Assembly (NCBI GenBank): GCA_027064085.1
Contig: JAMOQH010000152.1
Span: forward strand, 1-31,918
Direction of reading: 5' to 3'
Length of the DNA stretch: 31,918 nucleotides
DNA from: a bacterium
Lineage (GTDB): Bacteria > UBP6 > JAFGXH01
The position numbers and the translations under genes are program-made. The notes beneath the pieces are model-generated. The model ran no database searches. It had not been told where the DNA came from and saw only the letters and a list, made by a program, of their open reading frames with translations. Of this stretch, positions 16,192 through 24,033 are shown in pieces; within the stretch, counting starts at the first letter, position 1; every line of letters begins with the position of its first letter.

Positions 16192-16219
16192 ATAGTAATA
16201 ATCGTTATTATGTACCCAA
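16192..16219 (-). promoter_or_regulatory. Promoter of the porin-znuA-znuB operon
   Basis: On the minus strand TTGGGT (16219-16214), 16 bp, TACTAT (16197-16192). The match is moderate, but the spacing is right and a Fur/Zur-like palindrome covers the spacer and the edge of the -10 box. Confidence 0.4.
16196..16210. promoter_or_regulatory. Fur/Zur-type operator
   Basis: TAATAAT-C-GTTATTA is a 15-bp 7-1-7 palindrome matching 11 of 14 positions of the Fur-family box TGATAAT-N-ATTATCA. It overlaps the promoter of a metal uptake operon, so a Zur-like (or Mn/Fe-responsive) repressor binding when metal is plentiful is the natural reading. No Fur-family gene lies in the window. Confidence 0.5.
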
Positions 16220-16231
16220 ATAGACTTCAAT

Positions 16232-16256
16232 GAGACACGGCATTACCGTGTGTCTC
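16232..16256. repeat. Intergenic palindrome with CACGGCATTACCGTG core
   Basis: GAGACACGG (16232-16240), CATTA, then CCGTGTGTCTC (16246-16256) form an imperfect hairpin. TCTCTACTG recurs just downstream. Twelve bases (GGTAATGCCGTG on the other strand) recur at 26846-26857 in another intergenic palindrome. Confidence 0.6.
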
Positions 16257-16305
16257 TACTGCGAGGTGCTGTATCTCTACTGTGTTTAATATATTGTGGG
16301 TAACT

Positions 16306-16686
16306 CTATGCTATTTGGTAAGGAGGAGAGTTTTTAGGGGCAATGAATATTGCTTTGTTGACAGTTATTATTTTTTTGTATATGTTAGATTTATAAACAT
16401 ATTTTTTTATATTCTTAGTTTTTACTATTGGAGAGTAATAATTATTTTTAAAAAGGCTAGTAAATAAATTTACCTGACAAATATCTGTTTTAAATTTTAT
16501 ACTATTTAATTTTTCAATTTCAGAGCTTTCACTACAATGACCTTTACATTGGAGTTGACCTGTATTTTCAGTATGTTCCAACTTTTTATCAAATGGATTA
16601 TAACTGTGATTGTGTTCAATAAAATGTATAGAAGGGGCTATGAATGATATTATTATTAAAAATGTAATAAATCTTCTTTTCACCAT
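16306..16686 (-). CDS. Small exported protein with His/Cys motifs, function unknown
   Basis: About 126 residues with a basic start (MVKRRF), a hydrophobic segment of about 15 residues and probable cleavage or anchoring near SIHFIEH. The following polar part has an HNH cluster (IEHNHSY) and a CKGHC pair, and the protein ends in a proline-rich tail (PKNSPPYQIA). This resembles small periplasmic proteins found beside heavy-metal efflux systems, but no efflux pump is present. The frame is open to 16698 only through a TTG without a ribosome site; GAGG at 16689-16692 favours the ATG at 16686 or the GTG at 16683. It may bind metal, in keeping with its position upstream of the metal uptake operon; this is inference. 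Confidence 0.6.
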   Translation of the reverse strand: MVKRRFITFLIIISFIAPSIHFIEHNHSYNPFDKKLEHTENTGQLQCKGHCSESSEIEKLNSIKFKTDICQVNLFTSLFKNNYYSPIVKTKNIKKYVYKSNIYKKIITVNKAIFIAPKNSPPYQIA

Positions 16687-16745
16687 ATCCTCAATCAATG
16701 ACTAAACAATATATAATCATTAAACAGTAAAAATCAAGGATTATT

Positions 16746-17159
16746 TCATTTCTTTAGCTGAATCACTTCAATTCCTGATTTTTTTAATAAGTCAAGTCCA
16801 TCTGTAACTCTATATCTTTCATTAAAAATTACTTTTGTTATACCCGTTTGAATAATTAATTTACTACATTCATAACACGGAGACATAGTAACATATAGAG
16901 TGGAACCAATGGAAGATTGAGTAGATTTTGCTAGTTTAGTTAATGCATTTGCTTCTGCATGAAGTACATAGGCTTTAGTAGTATTGTTTTTATCTTCACA
17001 AATATTTTCAAAACCTGTTGGTGTACCATTATAGCCATCAGATATAATCATATCATCTCTTACTATAATACATCCAACCTTTTTTCTTTTACAGTATGAT
17101 CGTTTAGAGATTACTTTTGTAATTTCCATATACATTTCATCTTTTTCAATTCTACACAT
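16746..17159 (-). CDS. Deoxycytidylate (dCMP) deaminase family protein
   Basis: A 137-residue cytosolic zinc deaminase expected to convert dCMP to dUMP for thymidylate synthesis. The zinc site is complete: HAEANAL (His67, catalytic Glu69) and SPCYECSKL (Cys95, Cys98). Other features are KRKKVGCIIVRDDMIISDGYN and GTPTGF, typical of dCMP rather than cytidine deaminases. The frame extends to 17195, but that region is the terminator of the upstream pspA operon; AAAGGA just before the ATG at 17159 supports the shorter start. A ComEB-like label is the alternative name for the same family. Confidence 0.88.
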   Translation of the reverse strand: MCRIEKDEMYMEITKVISKRSYCKRKKVGCIIVRDDMIISDGYNGTPTGFENICEDKNNTTKAYVLHAEANALTKLAKSTQSSIGSTLYVTMSPCYECSKLIIQTGITKVIFNERYRVTDGLDLLKKSGIEVIQLKK

Positions 17160-17174
17160 ATTTCCTTTATATAT

Positions 17175-17206
17175 AAAAAAAGCCCCAGGCAACATTACCT
17201 AGGGCT
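17175..17206 (-). terminator. Intrinsic terminator of the ybjN-pspA operon
   Basis: On the minus strand AGCCCTAGG (17206-17198), an 8-nt loop, CCTGGGGCT (17189-17181), then T6 (17180-17175). The 9-bp stem has a single mismatch. It lies 80 nt after the pspA stop and directly before the deaminase start. Confidence 0.85.
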
Positions 17207-17288
17207 AAAATTTAAGGAGGTAGTAAATGAAGTTTCTTTCATTCACTTGTATAACACCTCAATATAATCTTTTATTTCAAAAAAATTT

Positions 17289-18014
17289 TTATTTTGGCGT
17301 ATCCAATTTTGGAGTATCAGTTTTTTTAGTTTCTAGTAAGCCCATTTCAGCTTTCATTTTAGCTAAATCATCATCTGTACCTGCACTTGATGCTGCAAGA
17401 GCTGCAAATTCTTTATCTAAATCAGCGTTACCACCAGCAAAATCTTCTGCAAGTTCAGCTGTTGCATCTGCTTTAGCTTCTGCGATTTCAACTTTTTCAC
17501 TCATTCTATCAAATGCAGAAAATGCTGAATTGTCATTCATTCCACTCATAGTTGATTGTATATCTTGTTGAGCTTTTGCTCTTTTTGCTCTTGCAATAAG
17601 AAGATTTTTCTTTCTTCCTGCATCATCAATTTTGTCACTTAATTGTTTTAAGCTAGTTCTAAGCTTATCTGTCATCATTTTTTGTTTTTGCCATTCAGCT
17701 TTATATCCAGCAGCATTTTGAGCATAACTAGACTTTTCTGCTAGTGCTTTTCTTGCAAGTTCTTCATTTCCTGCTTTAAGAGCTAATCTAGCTTTATCTT
17801 CCCAGTCTTTAGCTTTTCTTTCTTCTGCTAAATATTGTTTTTCTAGTCTTTTTTCATCTGCAATAGCAACTGCAACTTGTTGTTTAGCTTTAATTAATTG
17901 ATCCTTCATGTCTAATAATGTTTGATTTAGAATCTTTTCAGGATCTTCCATTTTTTCAACCATTGCATTTGCATTTGATGTAAATACTCTTCCAAGTCTT
18001 CCCCAAAAACCCAT
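17289..18014 (-). CDS. pspA: PspA/IM30 (Vipp1) family protein
   Basis: A 241-residue ESCRT-III-like coiled-coil protein. It begins with an amphipathic membrane-binding helix (MGFWGRLGRVFTSNANAMVEKMEDPEKILNQ, residues 1-31 overall), then long helices rich in Ala, Lys, Glu and Gln, with the family segments LARKALAEK and RAKRAKAQQDIQ. The last 70 residues are alanine/aspartate-rich and end with DTPK repeated. PspA binds damaged inner membrane and preserves the proton gradient. It follows the YbjN-like gene by 11 nt with GGAGG before the ATG. No pspB, pspC or pspF is present. Confidence 0.92.
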   Translation of the reverse strand: MGFWGRLGRVFTSNANAMVEKMEDPEKILNQTLLDMKDQLIKAKQQVAVAIADEKRLEKQYLAEERKAKDWEDKARLALKAGNEELARKALAEKSSYAQNAAGYKAEWQKQKMMTDKLRTSLKQLSDKIDDAGRKKNLLIARAKRAKAQQDIQSTMSGMNDNSAFSAFDRMSEKVEIAEAKADATAELAEDFAGGNADLDKEFAALAASSAGTDDDLAKMKAEMGLLETKKTDTPKLDTPK

Positions 18015-18025
18015 ATATAACCTCC

Positions 18026-18409
18026 TTACAGATTAAAATTTTCTTTAAATTCAGGATAATGTTCTACTATTTCCATTGCTAATGCATTTACTGAACCTTC
18101 AAATTCATTATAATCTAAATTTTCCGTTTCTAGTGTATCGACAATAACAACGCTATCACCCTCTATTGCGTAAGCACCATGTGTAAGTAGAGAATTTCTT
18201 TCTAACATAAAACGATATAATTTTTCATTATTTCCTTCTGGTAGTTCAAAAAGTTTAACTCTAAAAACAATAAGAGGTTCATCAAACCAAACTACAATAT
18301 CATCAATATTGTCAAAATCATCTCTTATAACCCACATTCCATCACCAATTTCTTCAAACGGCTCATCAAAATGAATTAAGTATTTTTCAACTGTTTCCTT
18401 TGTTGCCAT
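18026..18409 (-). CDS. YbjN-like / type III secretion chaperone-fold protein
   Basis: A 127-residue acidic cytosolic protein. The pattern of a short helix, antiparallel strands (WVIRDDFDNIDDIVVWFDEP, VFRVKLFELP), then helix-strand units with FMLERNSLLTHGAYAIEGDS and VIVDTLETENLDYNEFEGSV matches YbjN and related chaperone folds; E. coli YjfI (DUF2170), which sits next to the PspA paralogue YjfJ, is similar in outline. It is the first gene of a two-gene operon with pspA, so it probably modulates PspA or the same envelope-stress task. GGAGG precedes the ATG. Upstream on the minus strand a TATAAT (18429-18424) and a TTGACA (18468-18463) are present but too far apart to belong to one promoter. Confidence 0.7.
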   Translation of the reverse strand: MATKETVEKYLIHFDEPFEEIGDGMWVIRDDFDNIDDIVVWFDEPLIVFRVKLFELPEGNNEKLYRFMLERNSLLTHGAYAIEGDSVVIVDTLETENLDYNEFEGSVNALAMEIVEHYPEFKENFNL

Positions 18410-18572
18410 ATATCCTCCTAATAATTATACACTAACACATAAAATCATTTTTATTATTAGCTTGTCAATAAATTTATGAATTTTTATTGATTTTTATTTA
18501 TTTTACTATAAAATTGAAGTTTTATCGTATTTTATGTTAAAAGTTTTTACGAGCTTGTGTTTAAGAGGGATA

Positions 18573-19973
18573 ATGCATACAAAATTAAGTAATATAGAAG
18601 AATTTGTCAAAATGATTGATGGTAAGTTGATAAATACTTCTCAAAAAGAACTGTCTAATATTAGTGGTATTTCTACAAATTCAAAAGAAATTAAAAAAGG
18701 AGAAATTTTTATTCCATTAATTGGAGAAAAATTTGATGCTCATAATTTTATTGATTCTGCTTTAGAAAAAGGAAGTGGAACTTTATTTATGAAAAATAAA
18801 TATTCGGTTTCTGAAGATAATATTAATAAAGGATATTTTATTGAAGTTGACGATACATTAAGTGCCTTACAGTTACTGGGTAAAAATAACCGTTTACTTA
18901 ACACGGATATGAAAATAATTGGAGTTACTGGTAGTAATGGAAAGACTACAACTAAAGAGATAATGGGAGCTATCCTTAGTAGATTATCAGATGATGTTTT
19001 CATATCAGAAAAAAATTTAAATAATCATATCGGAGTACCGTTAAATTTAATAAAATTAACTGAAAATATAAAGTATTCTGTATTTGAAATGGGTGCAAGT
19101 GCTATGGGAGAAATTGATTTACTGGCATCTTTAGTGCTTCCTGATATTAGTATTATTACAAATATTGCTCCTGCTCATTTAGAAGGTTTTAAAACTATTG
19201 AAAATATATTAAAAACTAAAACTGAAATATTTAAACATACAAAATCAGTTAAAATTGTTAATTATGATAATCAGTATTTAAAGAAATATGCAGATGAAAA
19301 TAAAGATGTTGTTAAATTTGGTTTTGAAAATGGTAGTGATTTACAAATAATAGAGTTAATTACAAGAGCAACACACAAGGTGATGTTTAAATATAAAGGT
19401 AAAAGATATAATTTTGAATCTATATTGCCTGGGGTTCATAATATTTATAATTTACTTGGAGCCTTACTTGCTGTTGAAGCACTTGGTTTTGAAATGCAAG
19501 AGTTAGTAAATATTATTGATAAATTAGATATAGAAATAAGTGGAAGGTTAAAAAAAATAGAATATAAAAATCATATAGTTTATGATGATAGCTACAACTC
19601 AAATCCATTATCTATGAGAGCTGGTATTGAATATTTTTATAAAGATAGCGAAAAAACTGATAAAAAAACTAAAAAAATACTGATTTTAGGTGAAATGAAA
19701 GAACTTGGTGAGCACTCTAAATTTTATCATGAAGATATTGGTAGTTTTTTAAATAATTATAGATTTGATGAGATATTTTTAATTGGTAATGAATCAAAGC
19801 ATATTTTATCAAAACTTGATTTTGGTATTTCGGCAAAATGGTTTTCAAATCTTGATGAATTAATTGATGTAACTATGAATTTATTAACTCACAATGATAA
19901 AAAAGCCTTCTATATTAAAGGCTCAAGAGGAAATAAATTAGATGAAATTATTAAGAAAATAGAGGAGATATAA
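18573..19973 (+). CDS. murF: UDP-N-acetylmuramoyl-tripeptide--D-alanyl-D-alanine ligase
   Basis: A 466-residue cytosolic ligase that adds D-Ala-D-Ala to the UDP-MurNAc-tripeptide. Domain 1 contains GISTNSKEIKKGEIFIPLIG; the ATPase domain has the P-loop VTGSNGKTTTKEI (P-loop about 117-126), then NLNNHIGVPLNL and FEMGASAMGEI, which mark MurF; the C-terminal domain has YDDSYNSNPLSM and ILGEMKELGEHS. The frame extends upstream to 18534, but GAGGG lies 3 nt before the ATG at 18573, whereas 18534 has no ribosome site. A TATAAA at 18507-18512 is a plausible -10 box. The mraY start follows the stop without a gap. Confidence 0.95.
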   Translation: MHTKLSNIEEFVKMIDGKLINTSQKELSNISGISTNSKEIKKGEIFIPLIGEKFDAHNFIDSALEKGSGTLFMKNKYSVSEDNINKGYFIEVDDTLSALQLLGKNNRLLNTDMKIIGVTGSNGKTTTKEIMGAILSRLSDDVFISEKNLNNHIGVPLNLIKLTENIKYSVFEMGASAMGEIDLLASLVLPDISIITNIAPAHLEGFKTIENILKTKTEIFKHTKSVKIVNYDNQYLKKYADENKDVVKFGFENGSDLQIIELITRATHKVMFKYKGKRYNFESILPGVHNIYNLLGALLAVEALGFEMQELVNIIDKLDIEISGRLKKIEYKNHIVYDDSYNSNPLSMRAGIEYFYKDSEKTDKKTKKILILGEMKELGEHSKFYHEDIGSFLNNYRFDEIFLIGNESKHILSKLDFGISAKWFSNLDELIDVTMNLLTHNDKKAFYIKGSRGNKLDEIIKKIEEI

Positions 19974-21593
19974 ATGTTTTATCATCTTTTTGGAAGAGTA
20001 AACAAAAGTTTATTTAGTTTTATTACTTTTAGAGCTTTTATGGCGGCATTAACTGCTCTTTTAATGGCTTACTTTATTTATCCTAGATTTATAAAGTTTT
20101 TGAAAAAAATTGATGCTGGAGAGGCTGCAAAAGAGGATGCTCCTGAAAATCATATGTTAAAGGCAGGAACTCCCACTATGGGGGGAGTTGTAATTGTTTT
20201 TACTATTGTTATTCCTGTATTATTGTGGGCTAGACTGGATAATCTGTATGTTCTATCAGCATTGTTTTTTCTAATGTCATTTTCTTTGATTGGTTTTTTT
20301 GATGACTTAATTAAGTTAAAGTTTAAGAAAAGGAGAGATAAATTTTTAAAAGAAAAGGAGAGTGAGTGGTTTAGTAAAAATGAAGAAGATGATAGTAAAA
20401 TAATGACTGCTGATAATAACAACAAAAGAATGGAGAGTTTTTTAGAATTAGTTTTTGAATTTCTAGGTGAAAAAGTAGATAGAGATACTCTTCAGGAGAA
20501 GGTAATTCACGAAGAGAGAAGAGAGATTTATAAAAAATTAAAAGATGATATTTATAAATTATATTTTATAAGGTCTGCAAAAGAGCAATTAAGTAAAATT
20601 AAGGAAATATGGAAAAATAAAAAGATAAAATTTGAAAATTGGGATAAGTTTTTAGTGTCAAAAGATAAATTTGAGAAGTTAGAGAGTTTTCAAGATGATA
20701 TTATTGATTATTTTGGGGCTAATTTTCAATTTTCCTTTCAGGAAACTAAAAAATTAGATAGTCTTGTAAATAATTGGTTTGAATATATCTCCATGCCTTA
20801 TGCCATGCAGGAATTATCCCGTAGAAAGAGGAAATGGATACAATCCTTTGTTAAAGATGCTAAAACTAGAAGAAATTCATTTAAAGATATTGACGGATTA
20901 AGAGGAAGTTTTAGGCTTGTGCTTGAATTTATAATTTCTGGAGGAATACTATTTTGGTTATTTACTTCTCAAGTTGCTAATACAACATTACAAATACCAT
21001 TTTTCAAGAATTTTACTCCTGATATTGGGGCTGTATATATCTTTTTTGGAATGTTTGTTATTGTATCATTTGCAAATGCTGTGAATCTAACTGATGGGCT
21101 TGATGGTCTAGCGATTGTTCCTATTATGGTTGCAATGGCAACACTGGGTTTGCTTGTTTATATGTCAGGACATAGTATTATTGCAAAGTATTTGCATATT
21201 ACATATATTTCAGGAGTAGGGGAGCTAGCTATTTTTGCTTTAACTGTTACTGCTGCGGGAGTAGGATTTTTATGGTATAACACATATCCTGCACAGATTT
21301 TTATGGGAGATGTTGGTTCACTTGCATTAGGAGCATCGTTTGGTTCACTTTTGGTTATGAGTAAAAATGAACTTATTGGGGTTGTTTTAGGTGGAATATT
21401 TGTAATGGAAGCTTTAAGTGTAATGATTCAGGTAGGAGTTTATAAAACTAAAAAAGTCAGAGTTTTTAAAATGGCGCCTATACATCACCATTTTGAAAAA
21501 ATGGGTCTTCATGAAAATAAAATTATTGTAAGATTTTGGATAGTTGCAATAATTTTAGCATTGATTTCTATAGCTACAATCAAGATTCGTTAA
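19974..21593 (+). CDS. mraY: Phospho-MurNAc-pentapeptide transferase with a large insertion
   Basis: MraY makes lipid I from UDP-MurNAc-pentapeptide and undecaprenyl phosphate in the inner membrane. The family core is intact: KAGTPTMGG (63-71), the Asp-Asp pair in GFFDD (110-111), NLTDGLDGLA (371-380), MGDVGSLALG (444-453) and APIHHHFE (502-508), with about ten transmembrane helices. Typical MraY has about 320-370 residues; this one has 539. The excess is one charged, helical, non-membrane segment at about 119-307, placed in the cytoplasmic loop after GFFDDLIKLK and before DGLRGSFRLVLE, which replaces the usual GLSGKQKL motif. It is translated directly after murF; the rest of the dcw cluster is absent. 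Confidence 0.95.
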   Translation: MFYHLFGRVNKSLFSFITFRAFMAALTALLMAYFIYPRFIKFLKKIDAGEAAKEDAPENHMLKAGTPTMGGVVIVFTIVIPVLLWARLDNLYVLSALFFLMSFSLIGFFDDLIKLKFKKRRDKFLKEKESEWFSKNEEDDSKIMTADNNNKRMESFLELVFEFLGEKVDRDTLQEKVIHEERREIYKKLKDDIYKLYFIRSAKEQLSKIKEIWKNKKIKFENWDKFLVSKDKFEKLESFQDDIIDYFGANFQFSFQETKKLDSLVNNWFEYISMPYAMQELSRRKRKWIQSFVKDAKTRRNSFKDIDGLRGSFRLVLEFIISGGILFWLFTSQVANTTLQIPFFKNFTPDIGAVYIFFGMFVIVSFANAVNLTDGLDGLAIVPIMVAMATLGLLVYMSGHSIIAKYLHITYISGVGELAIFALTVTAAGVGFLWYNTYPAQIFMGDVGSLALGASFGSLLVMSKNELIGVVLGGIFVMEALSVMIQVGVYKTKKVRVFKMAPIHHHFEKMGLHENKIIVRFWIVAIILALISIATIKIR

Positions 21594-21636
21594 TAATTTA
21601 ACTTTCCCTTTTAAATACCCAAAAAATAGGTTTTCT

Positions 21637-22968
21637 TTATAAAATCTTTTGAGAATTTACCCATTCTTTAAATTTATTTGTTGCATATTCAAGTCTAAGG
21701 GCATTTTTTTCTTTCTTTTTTATCTTTCTAGGAAGAGGAATACCTGAGAATAAAGAAAAATTTATATTTGAGGGTTGAAAATTAGTTTTAGTCGTATTTC
21801 TTAAGTGATAATATAAGGCTCCTAATGCAGTATCTTGTGTAGGGAAAGTAAAATTATTATTACCGTTTAGTCTATTATAGATGCTTATAGCTGTTAGCAT
21901 TCCCATTGCAATTGATTCAACATATCCTTCTACACCAGACAGTTGTCCTGTAATATATAAATTAGGATATCCCTTTACTGATAAGTCATCATTAAGTATT
22001 TTAGGGGCATTGATAAATGTATTTCTATGTATAGAACCATATCTTATAAATTTTACATTTTCAAGTCCGGGAATTTTTCTAAAAACTCTTTTTTGTTCTT
22101 GATACTTTAATTTAGTTTGGAATCCAACAATATTATAATATTTTCCTTCTTTGTCTTCCATTCTTAATTGAACAACAGCATAAAATCTTTTGCCTGGATA
22201 TCGAGGGTCAAATAATCCAATAGGTTTCATAGGACCATATCTAAGTTGTTCAGAGCTTCTCTCTTGCATAACCTCAACCGGTAAACAAGCTTCAAAATAT
22301 TTTTCAAAACTATGCAATTCTACTCTTTGAGCACCTTGCATTTCTTCGATAAAATCTTCATACTCTTCTTTATTTAGAGGACAGTTTATGTAATCACCTT
22401 CTGATTCATCTCCTTTTTGCCATCTGGAGGCTTTAAATGCAATATCATAATTTATTGTTGATGCATCAACAATTGGAGCAATTGCATCATAGAAGTGTAA
22501 ATTACCTATTTCAATTCTAGTTTTTAATTCATTGATCAATTTATCAGAAGTTAAAGGGCCTGTTGCAATAATGGTTATCTCATTATCATTTATTTTAATA
22601 AACTCTTTTTCTATTATTTTTATGTTTTTATGAGATTCTAGTTTTTGAGTAAGAAGTTTAGAGAAATCTTCTCTATTTACCGCAAGAGCATTTCCGGCAG
22701 GAACTTTTGTTATTTGTGCAGCATTCATTAATTCTGAGTTTAAAATAAATAGTTCATTTTTTAATTCACCAACAGCATTTGTTAGACCTCGAAATGAATT
22801 TGAGCAAACTAATTCAGAGTAATTATTACTTGTTTGTGCAGGAGTTTTTTTTATTTTTTTAGATTCATAAAGATTAACATTGAATCCTTTATTTGCAAAA
22901 TATAAGGCAATTTCGGTTCCTGAAAGTCCTGCTCCTACAATATTTATAGCTTTTTTTTCTTTGTTCAT
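21637..22968 (-). CDS. trmFO: tRNA (uracil-54-C5)-methyltransferase, folate/FAD-dependent
   Basis: A 443-residue flavoprotein that methylates U54 in the T-loop of tRNA with methylenetetrahydrofolate as carbon donor. It has the FAD-binding VGAGLSGTEIA (11-21), the two conserved cysteines Cys55 (ELVCSNSFR) and Cys228 (FEACLPVEVMQERS), and GQLSGVEGYVESIA near the C-terminus. GidA/MnmG is related but longer and lacks these motifs. Length and motifs match TrmFO well. It is transcribed alone, convergent with mraY and divergent from the sigma factor gene. Confidence 0.96.
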   Translation of the reverse strand: MNKEKKAINIVGAGLSGTEIALYFANKGFNVNLYESKKIKKTPAQTSNNYSELVCSNSFRGLTNAVGELKNELFILNSELMNAAQITKVPAGNALAVNREDFSKLLTQKLESHKNIKIIEKEFIKINDNEITIIATGPLTSDKLINELKTRIEIGNLHFYDAIAPIVDASTINYDIAFKASRWQKGDESEGDYINCPLNKEEYEDFIEEMQGAQRVELHSFEKYFEACLPVEVMQERSSEQLRYGPMKPIGLFDPRYPGKRFYAVVQLRMEDKEGKYYNIVGFQTKLKYQEQKRVFRKIPGLENVKFIRYGSIHRNTFINAPKILNDDLSVKGYPNLYITGQLSGVEGYVESIAMGMLTAISIYNRLNGNNNFTFPTQDTALGALYYHLRNTTKTNFQPSNINFSLFSGIPLPRKIKKKEKNALRLEYATNKFKEWVNSQKIL

Positions 22969-22989
22969 AAAACCCCATTAATTATTAAA

Positions 22990-23017
22990 ATTTTAATAAT
23001 ATCAATTCCTGTATCAA
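22990..23017 (-). promoter_or_regulatory. Promoter of trmFO
   Basis: On the minus strand TTGATA (23017-23012), 16 bp, TAAAAT (22995-22990), about 21 nt before the ATG at 22968. In the same 232-bp divergent region no equally good promoter is visible for the sigma factor gene. Confidence 0.5.
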
Positions 23018-23200
23018 ATTATCTATAAAAGTTGGTTTAAGTCAATTGGTGATTTTGTACTCAGTATGTATTTTTATACTCGTTATTTTATAGCGATTTA
23101 TAGTGGTGTTGTACTAAAATAAAGAGATTTGTCAAACTGTTAAATATGGAAAAGATATTGCTTAATAGCTAAGTGTTATAAATTTTATGAGGGGAATATC

Positions 23201-23974
23201 ATGAGTAAGGATTCTAGAAAGATTGCAAGGAAAGAGAAAAATTTAAGGCTATTGAACTACTTAGAGAAGAAAGATTTAGATGGTATTGTAAAATTAATGA
23301 ATCCATTTGTTAATATGATTGCTTATAAAATGTATTATTCAAGTCGTAGAATGATTGAATTCGGAGATTTAGTATCAAATGGTTATATTGGTTTATTGGA
23401 TGCAATTTCAAAATTTGATCTCGAAAAGTCTAAAAATTTAAAATCATATGCTGAAATAAGAATAAAAGGAGCAATGCTTGATTACATTAGGAGTCAGGAT
23501 AAACTTCCTCGTTCTATGAGAGATAAAGTTAATTCTGTTCAAAAAGCAATATCAAGGCTTGAGGGACGATTGGGGAGAAAAGTTACTGATACTGAAATTG
23601 CTGAGGAGTTATCATTTAGTAATGTTGAAGAGTATTATAAATATCTAACTACAATTAAAAGAGCTTTTTATGTTAATTTAAAAGATTTTTATCCAAATTC
23701 AGATAAATCTTATGAGTTAAGAGATTATAGGCAGGAAACTCCAGAAGAAAATTATGAGACAAAGCTTAGGAATAAATATTTAAGCAGTAAAATATCTAAC
23801 TTAAACCCTAAGCAGAGAAAGGTTATTGAAATGCATTACTTAAAGGAAATGAACCTTAAAGAAATTAGTAAAGAAATGCGATTAACAGAGTCTAGAATCT
23901 CTCAATTACATCTTGCAGCATTAAAAATATTAAAAATAGAGTTAAATTCTGAAATAATTGAGCTTGCAAACTAA
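23201..23974 (+). CDS. fliA: RNA polymerase sigma factor, sigma-28 (FliA/WhiG) family
   Basis: A 257-residue group 3 sigma factor. Region 2 has DLVSNGYIGLLDAISKFDLE and the helix SYAEIRIKGAMLDYIRSQDK, followed by LPRSMRDK, the FliA/WhiG signature. Region 3 is around RLGRKVTDTEIAEEL, and region 4 contains LNPKQRKVIEMHYLKEMNL with the helix-turn-helix LKEISKEMRLTESRISQLH. Such factors usually direct flagellar or late developmental genes. No flagellar gene or anti-sigma factor (flgM) lies nearby, so its regulon cannot be inferred here and the symbol is by family. It has a strong GAGGGGA ribosome site. Confidence 0.9.
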   Translation: MSKDSRKIARKEKNLRLLNYLEKKDLDGIVKLMNPFVNMIAYKMYYSSRRMIEFGDLVSNGYIGLLDAISKFDLEKSKNLKSYAEIRIKGAMLDYIRSQDKLPRSMRDKVNSVQKAISRLEGRLGRKVTDTEIAEELSFSNVEEYYKYLTTIKRAFYVNLKDFYPNSDKSYELRDYRQETPEENYETKLRNKYLSSKISNLNPKQRKVIEMHYLKEMNLKEISKEMRLTESRISQLHLAALKILKIELNSEIIELAN

Positions 23975-23980
23975 AAAATC

Positions 23981-24009
23981 TTGACTTTAATTGAAACTAA
24001 ACATATAAA
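23981..24009 (+). promoter_or_regulatory. Promoter of cdaA
   Basis: TTGACT (23981-23986), 17 bp, TATAAA (24004-24009), 24 nt before the ATG at 24034. It indicates that cdaA is transcribed separately from the sigma factor gene. Confidence 0.65.
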
Positions 24010-24033
24010 TAACAATAACTTTTTTTTTGAGGT

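Noticed and set aside
18462-18512. TTGTCA (18462) with TATAAA (18507) as one promoter for murF
   Set aside because: The spacing of 39 bp is far too long; only the TATAAA remains as a plausible -10 box.
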